A program made the translations under genes and the position numbers. Below the pieces are notes generated by a model. It saw only the letters and a program-made list of their open reading frames with translations. It was not told the DNA's origin and did not search any database. 64,000 nt of DNA, taken from NCBI RefSeq assembly GCF_032337115.1, contig NZ_JAVXZY010000006.1, positions 62,001-126,000 of the forward strand. The letters are read 5' to 3'. Source of the DNA: Roseateles_C aquae. Its GTDB lineage: Bacteria; Pseudomonadota; Gammaproteobacteria; Burkholderiales; Burkholderiaceae_C. This document shows, piece by piece, positions 55,588 to 63,890 of the stretch (position 1 is its first letter; each line of letters opens with the position of its first letter).

Positions 55588-57849
55588 TCAGAAGCGGTAG
55601 CTGGCGCTGGCCGTCAGCTGGCGCGGCGGCCCGTAGAAGCCGGTCAGCACGCCCAGCGTGGCGATGTTGTAGCCATCGGTGCGGTAAGCCTTGTTGCCCA
55701 GATTGCTGCCCTGCAGGCCGAAGCTCCAGTGGCTGTCGCGCTCCCAGATCACGCCGGCATTGAGCAGCGAGAAGCCGCCCTGGGCAATCGCCTCGCTGAG
55801 ATCGGTGGTCGGGTAGACCTTGCTGCGGTAGCTCACGCCAACACGGCTGCGCAGCGTACCGCCAAAGCTCGGCTGGCTGCGCTGCTCGATATTGAAGGCG
55901 GCCTGCAGCTCGGGCGTGTTGCTGAACTTCTTCTGCGCAGCAACGTTGACGCCACGGTCCATGTACTCGGTGTACTTGGCGTTGAGCAGGGCCAGATTGC
56001 CGCTGAGCGTCCAGCCGCGCGCCGGGCGCCACAACATCTCGGTCTCCACGCCCTCGACGCGTGCGCGGCCGGCGTTGGTGAAGTCGCTGAAGAAGTCGGG
56101 CGTGCCATCGGGCCGTCGGTAGGACGTGAATACCGACAGCTGCACATTGCGATAGGCATTGTGGAAGATGGCAGTATTGACTTCCAGCCGACCTTCATCC
56201 AGCACCGACTTCAGCCCCAGCTCGAAGGCATCGATGGTCTCGTCGGCAATCGGTTTGGCTGATTCAGGCACCGCCAGCACATTGGCCCGCACGTTGTAGC
56301 CACCGCTCTTGAATCCTCGCGTAGCGCTGCCGTAGACCGTGTGATTGGCACTCAGCTTGAAGTCCAACGCCAGCTTCGGCGCCCAGTTCTTGGCCACCAG
56401 CGACTGGTCGAAGTTGCTGCTGGTCAGCAGGGGCTTGCTGAAGCTAGCGTCGCTGAAGGCCTGGTTCAAGACCACCGCTCGCTTGCTCTCGTGCGTATAG
56501 CGCAAGCCCAGGTTCAGGCCCAGGCGCGGGGTGAGGCGCCAGTTCCAGTCGGCGTAGCCGGCCGTGCTCTTGGTATAGACGGTGCCCGCGGTCGTGCCGA
56601 AGGCCTTGTCGAAGAAATTGTTGCGAACCCGCCCGCCGGCCTGGCCGTCGAACAGGTAGAGACCGATCACACCGCTGCTGTCACCGCCGTCGAAACTGAG
56701 CTGCAGCTCATTGCTGGTTGAATGGTCGGCATAGTCGGCCAGCACATCGGCGATTTTCGGCGGCAGGCCATCAAAGTCGATCGCGGTGGCCGTGTCACTT
56801 TTGCGGTAGGCATGGATGAACCTAGCCTGCCAGGCCTCGTTGAGCTTCCAGCCTGCCATCAGCGCGTGGCCGCCGCTGTTGGTGTGATTGGCATTGGCCA
56901 TGCCGCTGTTGATGTCGTAGCGGCTGTCCAGCGGCGGCGTCTTCAGGGGGTCGAAGGGGTTGGCGGCCAGGCGCTGGAAGCCGCGCATATTGGAGTTGTC
57001 GCGGGTGTCATCGGCGCTGAGCTGCACGCTCAACGGCGAGCCGCTGGGGAAGAAGCCGGCGCTGATGCGAGCGGCGCGGGTGTCCTGGTTGGAGACATCA
57101 CTGCCATCGGCCAGGTTCTTGCCGAAGCCACCGCGCTTGAGCGAGGCCAGCGAGACGCGGCCGCGCCACTGACCGTCGTCGCTGGCACTGCCCAGTGCGG
57201 CCTTGACATTGCGCTGGCCGCGCTCGCCCAGCTCCAGCGTCAGCGCGCCCTCGGTCTTCTTGGCCAGCGGCCGCGATACATACTTGACCGCACCGCCAAT
57301 CGTGTTCTTGCCGTACAGCGTGCCTTGCGGGCCGCGCAGCACCTCGATGCGCTCGGTGTCGAAGACCTCCAGCAGCGCGCCTTGCGGCCGGGCGATGTAG
57401 ACATCGTCCAGATAGATGCCGACGCCGGGGTCAACGCCCCAGAGCGGATCGGACTGGCCAACGCCGCGGATATAGGTCGTTAGCGTCGTATTGCTGCCGC
57501 GCGCGGCGTAGATGCTGAGGCTGGGAACCAGGCCTTGCAGATCGGCGAAGTTGCGCACATTCATCGTCTCCAGCGCCTCGACCCCCATGGCGGTGACAGC
57601 CACCGGCACGTCGCGCAGGCTTTCCTCGCGGCGGCGGGCGGTGACGGTGACGGCGTCCAGCCGCGCGGCGTCGCTAGCAGGCGCGGCAGCTGCAGCGCCG
57701 GCTGCGGGCTCATCGGCCGAGACCGGCAGCGCCTGCAGCGCAAACGCCGTGCACAGCGCAAGCGCCAGCGACGAGCGGGCGGCCCGCAGCGGGCCGGTGA
57801 GGCCGCGGCGGCCGGTGCCCGCCGGGTTCTGAAGGAGGGGGTTCAACAT
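55588..57849 (-). CDS. TonB-dependent outer-membrane receptor
   Basis: A 753-residue receptor with an N-terminal signal peptide (SLALALCTAFALQALPVSA), a plug domain and a beta-barrel. The plug begins near LDAVTVTARRREESLRDVPV, a TonB-box-like region, and has LSIYAARGSNTTLTTYIRGV and IEVLRGPQGTLYGKNTIGGA as conserved elements. The barrel ends in a C-terminal Phe (SASYRF), as usual. Iron/siderophore uptake is one option; other members import carbohydrates or cobalamin. Its linkage to a PAS-type sigma-54 activator and to matB may mean an organic acid or related substrate (inference). ATG at 57849 has GGAG five bases upstream; ATG at 57852 is too near. Confidence 0.93.
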   Translation of the reverse strand: MLNPLLQNPAGTGRRGLTGPLRAARSSLALALCTAFALQALPVSADEPAAGAAAAAPASDAARLDAVTVTARRREESLRDVPVAVTAMGVEALETMNVRNFADLQGLVPSLSIYAARGSNTTLTTYIRGVGQSDPLWGVDPGVGIYLDDVYIARPQGALLEVFDTERIEVLRGPQGTLYGKNTIGGAVKYVSRPLAKKTEGALTLELGERGQRNVKAALGSASDDGQWRGRVSLASLKRGGFGKNLADGSDVSNQDTRAARISAGFFPSGSPLSVQLSADDTRDNSNMRGFQRLAANPFDPLKTPPLDSRYDINSGMANANHTNSGGHALMAGWKLNEAWQARFIHAYRKSDTATAIDFDGLPPKIADVLADYADHSTSNELQLSFDGGDSSGVIGLYLFDGQAGGRVRNNFFDKAFGTTAGTVYTKSTAGYADWNWRLTPRLGLNLGLRYTHESKRAVVLNQAFSDASFSKPLLTSSNFDQSLVAKNWAPKLALDFKLSANHTVYGSATRGFKSGGYNVRANVLAVPESAKPIADETIDAFELGLKSVLDEGRLEVNTAIFHNAYRNVQLSVFTSYRRPDGTPDFFSDFTNAGRARVEGVETEMLWRPARGWTLSGNLALLNAKYTEYMDRGVNVAAQKKFSNTPELQAAFNIEQRSQPSFGGTLRSRVGVSYRSKVYPTTDLSEAIAQGGFSLLNAGVIWERDSHWSFGLQGSNLGNKAYRTDGYNIATLGVLTGFYGPPRQLTASASYRF

Positions 57850-57870
57850 CATGTCTCCGTTCTTTTATGA

Positions 57871-57906
57871 GTCAGCTCGTGGGTCAGCTCGTGGGTCAGC
57901 ATGTGT
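57871..57906. repeat. Three tandem 12-bp repeats in the receptor leader
   Basis: GTCAGCTCGTGG is present twice perfectly (57871-57882, 57883-57894) and a third time with three changes (GTCAGCATGTGT). They lie between the sigma-54 promoter and the receptor start codon, within the predicted 5' untranslated region. Confidence 0.8.
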
Positions 57907-57958
57907 GACAGGGTCGGGTGCAGCCGCCAGGCTGGCGCCGCCCTGTGCCCCTGCATTC

Positions 57959-57974
57959 CGCAAAAGCCGTGCCG
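57959..57974 (-). promoter_or_regulatory. Sigma-54 promoter for the TonB receptor
   Basis: Read on the minus strand: CGGCACG-GCTT-TTGCG, which fits the sigma-54 consensus TGGCACG-N4-TTGC with the essential GG and GC 10 bases apart. The predicted start of transcription is near 57948, about 99 bases before the receptor ATG. Confidence 0.7.
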
Positions 57975-58060
57975 CCGCCGGCCAGCCCCGGGCAAACCAT
58001 GAGCGCAGCCGGGCGGGGCGCGCCGAGCTCGCCCTCGCGAGGGGCATGGGCGCCCGGCGC

Positions 58061-58079
58061 TTGTCCGCAGCACAGACAA
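58061..58079. promoter_or_regulatory. Palindromic activator site 1 (TTGTC-N9-GACAA)
   Basis: TTGTC-CGCAGCACA-GACAA, with perfect 5-bp arms. It lies about 120 bases upstream of the predicted sigma-54 start of the receptor. Together with site 2 it forms a pair centred 33 bp apart, three DNA turns. Confidence 0.65.
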
Positions 58080-58094
58080 AACGGCGGCTGGCGC

Positions 58095-58111
58095 TGTCCA
58101 TGCTTCAGACA
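58095..58111. promoter_or_regulatory. Palindromic activator site 2 (TGTC-N9-GACA)
   Basis: TGTC-CATGCTTCA-GACA, with perfect 4-bp arms. It is upstream of matB and could serve both directions. A GG-N10-GC match (58090-58103, plus strand) overlaps it and may be chance. Confidence 0.6.
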
Positions 58112-58176
58112 CTGCCTGCGCGATGCACAGGCCGGATGGCGCCGGGCGGGCGCGCGGCTCGGGTGACAATCTGCGC

Positions 58177-59703
58177 ATGAGCAACGCCAATCTCTTTGCC
58201 GCGCTGCGTGCGGCCTTCCCCGCCGATCTGGATGCCTGCGCCATCGAATGCGCCGATGGCGACGCCCTCAGCTACAGCTGGCGCGATATCGAACGCGCCA
58301 CCGCGATGCTGGCCAATCTGTTGCTGTCGCTGGAGCTGCCGGCCGGCAGCCGCATTGCCGTGCAGACCGAGAAAAGCGTCGAGGCGCTGATGCTCTACCT
58401 GGCGGTGCTGCGCGCCGGCTACGTCTATCTGCCGCTGAACACCGCCTACCAGGCCGCCGAGCTGGAGTACTTCATCGCCAACGCCGAGCCTGCGGTGCTG
58501 GTGTGTGCCGGCAAGCATTTCGGCTGGGCGTCCAAGCTGGCATTCCAGGCCGGCTGCCAGTATGTGTTCACACTGAACGAGGACCGCACGGGCAGCCTAC
58601 TCGACCGCGCCAGCTTCATGAGCGACCAGCACGAGATCGCCGCGAAGCGCAGCGACGATCTCGCTGCCATCCTCTACACCAGCGGCACCACCGGGCGCAG
58701 CAAGGGCGCCATGCTCAGCCATGGCAATCTGCTCTCGAATGCCCGCACGCTGAAGGACTATTGGGGCTGGCAGCCCGGCGATGTGCTGATCCACGCGCTG
58801 CCCATCTTCCATGTGCATGGCCTCTTCATCGCCTCGCATGGCGCGCTGCTCAATGGCAGCAAGATGATCTGGTTCTCGCGCTTCGAGCCGCGCGCGGTGA
58901 TTGCCCGTTTCGCCGAGGCCAGCGTCTTCATGGGCGTGCCCACGCTGTACGTGCGCATGCTGGCCGAGGCGGCGCTGACGCGCGAGGCCTGCGCCCCTAT
59001 GCGGCTCTTCATCAGCGGCTCGGCGCCGCTGTTGATCGAGACCTTCCGCGACTGGCAGCAGCGCAGCGGCCACACCATCCTGGAGCGCTATGGCATGAGC
59101 GAAACGCTGATGCTGACCTCCAACCCCTATGAGGACATGGAACGCGTCGGCGGCACCGTGGGCTTTGCGCTGCCGGGCGTGGGCGTGCGCGTGCACAACG
59201 ACGCCGGTGAGCTGTGCGCGGCCGACGAGATCGGCCATATCGAGGTGCGCGGTCCCAACGTCTTTGCCGGCTACTGGCGCATGCCGGAGAAGACCCGCGA
59301 GGAATTCACCGCCGACGGCTGGTTCAAGACCGGCGACGTCGGCAAGCAGGATGCGCGCGGCTACTTTCACATCGTCGGCCGCAGCAAGGACCTGATCATC
59401 TCCGGCGGCTACAACGTCTACCCGGCCGAGATCGAGGGCTGGTTGAACGAGATGCCCGGCGTGGCCGAATCGGCCGTGGTCGGCGTGCCGCATCCGGACT
59501 TCGGCGAGGCGGTGATTGCCGTGCTGGTGGCCCGCCCCGGCGCCGCACCCGAGCCGGCCGCGCTGATCGCCGCGCTGAAAAGCAAGATCGCCAACTTCAA
59601 GGTGCCCAAGCAGGTGTTTGTCGTCAAGGAACTGCCGCGCAATGCGATGGGCAAGGTGCAGAAGAACCTGCTGCGCGATCAGCACCGGGGCCTGTTCGCA
59701 TGA
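58177..59703 (+). CDS. matB: Malonyl-CoA synthetase MatB
   Basis: A 508-residue ANL-superfamily ligase that makes malonyl-CoA from malonate, CoA and ATP. The AMP-binding motif is ILYTSGTTGRSKGAMLSHGNL. The segment HALPIFHVHGLFIASHGALL is a strong MatB-type marker. A5 is ERYGMSETLMLTSNP, with DGWFKTGDVG and IISGGYNVYPAEIE in A7/A8 and the final Lys in NAMGKVQKN. Upstream ATG codons in frame lack support. The start is 66 bases beyond the second palindromic site. The next gene starts inside its stop codon (ATGA), suggesting one operon. Confidence 0.92.
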   Translation: MSNANLFAALRAAFPADLDACAIECADGDALSYSWRDIERATAMLANLLLSLELPAGSRIAVQTEKSVEALMLYLAVLRAGYVYLPLNTAYQAAELEYFIANAEPAVLVCAGKHFGWASKLAFQAGCQYVFTLNEDRTGSLLDRASFMSDQHEIAAKRSDDLAAILYTSGTTGRSKGAMLSHGNLLSNARTLKDYWGWQPGDVLIHALPIFHVHGLFIASHGALLNGSKMIWFSRFEPRAVIARFAEASVFMGVPTLYVRMLAEAALTREACAPMRLFISGSAPLLIETFRDWQQRSGHTILERYGMSETLMLTSNPYEDMERVGGTVGFALPGVGVRVHNDAGELCAADEIGHIEVRGPNVFAGYWRMPEKTREEFTADGWFKTGDVGKQDARGYFHIVGRSKDLIISGGYNVYPAEIEGWLNEMPGVAESAVVGVPHPDFGEAVIAVLVARPGAAPEPAALIAALKSKIANFKVPKQVFVVKELPRNAMGKVQKNLLRDQHRGLFA

Positions 59704-59912
59704 GCACGGCCACGCTGCTCGACGACCGCTGCCCGCGCTGCGGCCAGGCCTTCCACTGCGGCGCTCAGGACGCCCGCTGCGACTGCTTCGACCTGAAGCT
59801 CAGCGAGGCGCTGCGCCAGCAGTTGGCCGCGCAGTACGAGCGCTGCCTGTGCATCGCCTGCCTGAAGGCCTTGCAGCAGGCTGAGCAGGCAGGAACGACA
59901 GCCGCCGAATGA
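59700..59912 (+). CDS. Cysteine-rich CWC-type small protein
   Basis: A 70-residue protein of the cysteine-rich CWC family. It has CPRCGQAFHCGAQDARCDC and CLCIACL, with Cys pairs spaced as in the family (CPxCGxxFxCG, CWC-like xCxC). Probably binds a metal; role unknown. It overlaps matB (ATGA) and the following regulator gene by four bases, so the three are likely translated together. Confidence 0.85.
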   Translation: MSTATLLDDRCPRCGQAFHCGAQDARCDCFDLKLSEALRQQLAAQYERCLCIACLKALQQAEQAGTTAAE

Positions 59913-61348
59913 GCCTACCGCGCTACCAGGAACTAGCTCAGACGCTGAGCCAGCGCATCCAGGCCGGCGAATGGGCGCCCGGCGAGCGCCTGCCCTCGCT
60001 GCGCGAGCTGTGTACCGCCGAAAGGCTGAGCATGGCCACGGCCAAGCGGGCGCTGGAGCTGCTGCAGGACCAGGGCCTGGTACAGGTGCGACCGCAATCG
60101 GGCATCTTCGTGGCCGAGCCGGCGCGCGCGGCAGCGAGCGGCCGTGCGGCCGAATCAGCGGTGCTGCCCGAGGTCAATGAGCTGCGCCATCTGCGCGAAC
60201 GGATGCTGGGCCTGATGCAGCTGGCCGAGCAGCCGCTGCCGGTGGCGCTGCAGATGGCCGGCCCCAGTGCCGCGCTGCTGCCGGCCGAGGCGATGGCGCG
60301 CTCCATCGCCCGGCTGCTGCGCCGTGAACCCGCGCTGCTGGCCGAGGGGGCGCCGCTGGCCGGCCTGCCGGTGCTGCGCGAAGCGCTGGCCGAGCGGCTG
60401 CGCCAGCAGGACGTGGCAGCGCGGGCCGACAGCCTCCTGATCACCCAGGGCGCCACCGAGGCGCTGAGCCTGGCGCTGCGCGCGCTCACCCAGCCGGGCG
60501 ACAAGGTGCTGATCGAAAGCCCGGTCTACTTCGGCCTGCATCAGACGCTGGCCAGCCTGCAGCTGCAGCCGATCGAGCTGCCCTGCAGCGCCGAGAGTGG
60601 GCTGAGCCCCGAGGCGGTGGAGCAGGCGCTGCAGGACTGGCCCGAGATCCGCTGCCTGGTGCTGACGCCGAATTTCCAGAACCCGCTCGGCGCGCTGATG
60701 CCCGACGAGGCCAAGCGCCGGCTGCTGCGCGTGGCCGAGGCCCACGAGCTGCCCATCATCGAAGACGATATCTTTGGCGATCTGCACTTTGGCAAGACCC
60801 GCCCCCGGCCGCTGAAGGCCTGGGATCGCGACGACCGGGTGCTGCTCTGCGCCTCGGTATCGAAGACGCTGGGGCCCAGCTGCCAGATCGGCTGGTGCCT
60901 GAGCGAGCGCCATGCCAAGGCGCTGGCCGGCCTCAAGCTCAGCGCCAGCCTGGGCGGCGGCGCCCTGATGCAGCGCCTGCTGGCCGACTGGCTGCGCGAT
61001 GGCCAGTACGAGGCCCAGCTGGCCCGGCTGCGCAAGACCCTGGCCGCGCAATCGGCCCGCTATGTGCAGGCGCTCCGCCGCCACTTCGGCGCCCGCGTCG
61101 ATGTGCAGCAGCCGCCCGGCGGCATGCTCTTGTGGCTGCGCCTGGCGCGCGGTGTCGACAGCATTGCGCTGCTCAAGCAGGCGCTGCCGCTGGGCCTGAG
61201 CTTCAGCCCAGGCACCGTGTTCTCAGCCCAAGGCCGCCACGCCCACTGCCTGCGCCTGAACATCGGCCGGCCGTTTGATGAGGAGGTCGATCAGGCACTG
61301 AGCCAGCTGGCGGCCTTGCTGCCGCTGGCGCCCGGTTCGCGGCGCTGA
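59909..61348 (+). CDS. MocR-type regulator (GntR helix-turn-helix plus aminotransferase-like domain)
   Basis: A 479-residue protein with an N-terminal GntR-type winged helix (YQELAQTLSQRIQAGEWAPG then LPSLRELCTAERLSMATAKR) and a C-terminal fold-I PLP domain, the MocR layout. The PLP-binding Lys319 is in ASVSKTLGPSCQIGW, the region VLIESPVYFGLHQTLASL precedes it, and EDDIFGDLHFGKTRP carries the conserved Asp. Such proteins bind PLP and control amine or vitamin genes. Its target is not evident. It overlaps the CWC gene by four bases. Confidence 0.92.
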   Translation: MSLPRYQELAQTLSQRIQAGEWAPGERLPSLRELCTAERLSMATAKRALELLQDQGLVQVRPQSGIFVAEPARAAASGRAAESAVLPEVNELRHLRERMLGLMQLAEQPLPVALQMAGPSAALLPAEAMARSIARLLRREPALLAEGAPLAGLPVLREALAERLRQQDVAARADSLLITQGATEALSLALRALTQPGDKVLIESPVYFGLHQTLASLQLQPIELPCSAESGLSPEAVEQALQDWPEIRCLVLTPNFQNPLGALMPDEAKRRLLRVAEAHELPIIEDDIFGDLHFGKTRPRPLKAWDRDDRVLLCASVSKTLGPSCQIGWCLSERHAKALAGLKLSASLGGGALMQRLLADWLRDGQYEAQLARLRKTLAAQSARYVQALRRHFGARVDVQQPPGGMLLWLRLARGVDSIALLKQALPLGLSFSPGTVFSAQGRHAHCLRLNIGRPFDEEVDQALSQLAALLPLAPGSRR

Positions 61349-61423
61349 ACGCCAGTCGCCCGGCCACGAAACCCGGCCCCGGCAGCAGGTGCACAATGGT
61401 TGGCCCAGAACCCCAGGGCTTTC

Positions 61424-62146
61424 ATGCGCATCGCAGTACTCTCCGACATCCACGGCAATCTGGCGGCGCTGGAAGCCGTGGTCGCCGACTTCAAACGCCG
61501 CGGTGTCGACGCGGTGGTGAATCTGGGCGACAGCCTGTCCGGCCCGCTGCTGCCGCGCGAAACCGCGCAGTTCTTGATGGCCCAGGACTGGACCCAGCTG
61601 GCCGGCAATCATGAGCGGCAAGTGCTGCAGCTGAGCCCGAACGCGGGCGCCTCGGACCGCTATGCACATCAGCAGCTGGGCCCTGCCGAGCTGACCTGGA
61701 TGGCCGGCCTGCAGCACACCCAGCGTTTCAACGACGAGCTGCTGCTCTGCCACGGTGCGCCCGGCAATGATGTGTTGATGCTGCTGCAGACGGCCGAGCG
61801 CCCGGCCAGCGCGGCCGAGATCGAGCAGCGGCTGGGCGATGCGCAGTTTGAGCTGCTGCTGTGCGGCCACAGCCATGTGCCGCGCAGTGTGCGCCGCGCC
61901 GGCGGTGGCCTGATCGTCAATCCCGGCAGCGTCGGCCAGCCTGCCTACGCGGACGACTACCCCTATCCCCATGCGGTCGAGTCCGGCTCGCCTGATGCGC
62001 GCTATGCCGTCGTCGAGCGCCTGGCCGGCGGCTGGCAGGCCGAACTGATCCACGTGCCCTACCCCCACCACCAGATGGCCGAGCTGGCCCGGCTGCGCGG
62101 ACGTCCCGACTGGGAACGCGCACTGCTCAGCGGCTATATGCAATGA
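61424..62146 (+). CDS. Calcineurin-like metallophosphoesterase (YfcE-type)
   Basis: A 240-residue phosphodiesterase-like protein. Metal-binding motifs appear in order: SDIHGN (Asp8, His10), NLGDSLSGP (Asp43), LAGNHERQ (Asn-His), LLLCHGAPGND and GHSHVPR, and the strand GLIVNPGSVGQP. This is the pattern of bacterial YfcE/ApaH-like phosphodiesterases with two metals. No membrane segment. ATG at 61424, just before the SDIHGN strand, is used; an upstream start at 61400 is less fit. Its stop overlaps the next gene (ATGA). Confidence 0.9.
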   Translation: MRIAVLSDIHGNLAALEAVVADFKRRGVDAVVNLGDSLSGPLLPRETAQFLMAQDWTQLAGNHERQVLQLSPNAGASDRYAHQQLGPAELTWMAGLQHTQRFNDELLLCHGAPGNDVLMLLQTAERPASAAEIEQRLGDAQFELLLCGHSHVPRSVRRAGGGLIVNPGSVGQPAYADDYPYPHAVESGSPDARYAVVERLAGGWQAELIHVPYPHHQMAELARLRGRPDWERALLSGYMQ

Positions 62147-62703
62147 CACAGTTCCCCACCCAAGATTCCCGGTGCGCCCTGATCCTGATCGACATGCAAA
62201 AAGGCATGGCCGAGCCCAAGGCCGGCGCGCGCAACAATCGGCAGGCGGAAGACCGCATCGCCGCGCTGCTGCAGGCCTGGCGGGCTGCCGGGAGGCCGGT
62301 CGTCCATGTCCGCCATCTGTCGCGCTCGCCCGGCTCGCCCTTCTGGCCCGGCCAGCGCGGTGCCGAATTCCAGGACGCACTGGCGCCGCTGGCGGGCGAG
62401 CATGTGGTCGACAAGCATGTCACCGACGCCTTCGCCCACAGCGGGCTGGAGCACTGGCTGCACCAGCGCAGCATCCGGCAGCTGGTGTTCGTCGGCGTGA
62501 GCACGAATATGTCGGTCGAGGCGACGGTGCGCAGCGCCGGCTGCCTGGGTTTTGACTGCCGCGTCGCCGCCGACGCCTGCTACACCTTCGACCGGCCCGA
62601 TCTGGATGGCCAACCGCGCAGCGCCGAGGATCTGCACCGCGTGGCGCTGGCCAATCTGCAGGGCGAGTATGCGCAGGTCTGTCAGAGCGCCGACTTGCTC
62701 TGA
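62143..62703 (+). CDS. Isochorismatase-like hydrolase lacking the nucleophilic cysteine
   Basis: A 186-residue isochorismatase-fold protein. The catalytic Asp17 is in LILIDMQKG and the Lys91 in VVDKHVTDAF. At the place of the family's catalytic Cys (TNxCVExTxR) the sequence is VGVSTNMSVEATVRSAG, with Ser124 instead. True isochorismatases also lack the Cys, so either such an enzyme or an inactive or altered hydrolase is possible. It overlaps the phosphoesterase gene by four bases and its 3' end overlaps the convergent BenE gene by 22 bases. Confidence 0.88.
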   Translation: MTQFPTQDSRCALILIDMQKGMAEPKAGARNNRQAEDRIAALLQAWRAAGRPVVHVRHLSRSPGSPFWPGQRGAEFQDALAPLAGEHVVDKHVTDAFAHSGLEHWLHQRSIRQLVFVGVSTNMSVEATVRSAGCLGFDCRVAADACYTFDRPDLDGQPRSAEDLHRVALANLQGEYAQVCQSADLL

Positions 62704-63890
62704 GCCCGCCATGCCGGCAGCGCCGGCAGCCGCTTCGCACGCAGGATCAGGTGCGTGGCCAGGCCCAGCACCAGCCCCCAGAACGCGGCCGACAGCCCAC
62801 CCAGGCTGAGCCCTGAGGCGGTGGCCAACAGTGTCACCAAGGCCGCCTCGCGCTGCGGCTCCTCGGCCATCGCGCCGCTAAGCCCGCCGGCAATCGCGGC
62901 CAGCAGCGCCAGTCCGGCCAACGCCGCCATCAAGGCGGCCGGCAAGGCGGCGAACAGCGCGGCCAGCGTGGCGCCGAAGCAGCCGATCAACAGATAGCAG
63001 GCGCCGCAGCTGAGACCGGCGACCCAGCGCTGGCGCGGGTCCGGATGGCTTTGCGGCCCGGTGCAGATGGCCGCGGTGATGGCGGCCGGATTGATCGCAT
63101 GGGCGCCAAACGGCGCCAGCAGCAGCGAGACCAGCGCGGTGCCGCCCACGATGCTGCGCGCCGGCGGCGCATAGCCCTCGTTCTTCAGCACCGCCAGGCC
63201 CGGCACATGCTGGCCGGACAGCGTCACCAGCGCCAAGGGCAACGCCAGATTGCTGAAGGCATGCAGGGTGAAGCGCGGCGTCGTCCACAGCGGTTCGGCC
63301 AGTTGCAGGCTGAGCCCGCCCAGTGCCAGCTGGCCGCGCCCGGCGCACAGCGCCAGCCCGGTGGCCAGCACCCAGGCAATCGCATAGCGCGGCTGCAGCC
63401 GCCGTGCCAAGAGATAGGCCAGCAGCATCGCGAGCACCAGGCTCGGCTCGTCCTGCAGCACGGTGAACAGCTTGAGCCCGAAACGCAGCAGGATGCCGGC
63501 CAGCATCGCCGCCGCCAGCGGCTTGGGCAGCCAGGCCATCAGGCGGTCGAACAGGCCGGTCAGGGCCAGCAACAGGATCAAGGCATTGGCCATGACGAAG
63601 CCGCCCACCGCCTCGGCAAAGGGCAGGCCCGGCAGGCTGGCCAGCAGCAAGGCGGCCCCTGGCGTTGACCAGGCGGTGATGATGGGCATGCGCAGCCGCC
63701 AGCTCAGCCACAGGCCCGACAGCCCGCTGCCCAGGCTGATGGCCCAGATCCAGGAGGCCGTCTGCGCGGCGCTGAATTGCGCTGCCTGTGCGGCCTGCAG
63801 CACGATCACCAGCGGGCCGGCGTAGGAAATCAGCACGGCAATCAGGCCGTTCAGCAGTGCCGGGCCTTGTTCACGGAATTTCATGGTCAT
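62682..63890 (-). CDS. BenE-family benzoate/H+ symporter-like permease
   Basis: A 402-residue membrane protein with about 12 hydrophobic segments, of the BenE family, which includes benzoate-proton symporters. Typical parts are LISYAGPLVIVLQAAQAA, IITAWSTPGAALL, LVMANALILLLALTG-type helices, and INPAAITAAICTGPQSHPDP, which is diagnostic (NPAAITAAICTG). The start at 63890 has AGGAG seven bases upstream; an upstream in-frame start lacks support. The substrate is not proved. It is convergent with the isochorismatase-like gene. Confidence 0.9.
   Translation of the reverse strand: MTMKFREQGPALLNGLIAVLISYAGPLVIVLQAAQAAQFSAAQTASWIWAISLGSGLSGLWLSWRLRMPIITAWSTPGAALLLASLPGLPFAEAVGGFVMANALILLLALTGLFDRLMAWLPKPLAAAMLAGILLRFGLKLFTVLQDEPSLVLAMLLAYLLARRLQPRYAIAWVLATGLALCAGRGQLALGGLSLQLAEPLWTTPRFTLHAFSNLALPLALVTLSGQHVPGLAVLKNEGYAPPARSIVGGTALVSLLLAPFGAHAINPAAITAAICTGPQSHPDPRQRWVAGLSCGACYLLIGCFGATLAALFAALPAALMAALAGLALLAAIAGGLSGAMAEEPQREAALVTLLATASGLSLGGLSAAFWGLVLGLATHLILRAKRLPALPAWRAQSKSAL

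Noticed and set aside
58089..58104. Possible sigma-54 promoter for matB (TGGCGC-N5-ATGC)
   Set aside because: It overlaps the second palindrome and has poor element matches; GG-N10-GC is common by chance in GC-rich DNA.
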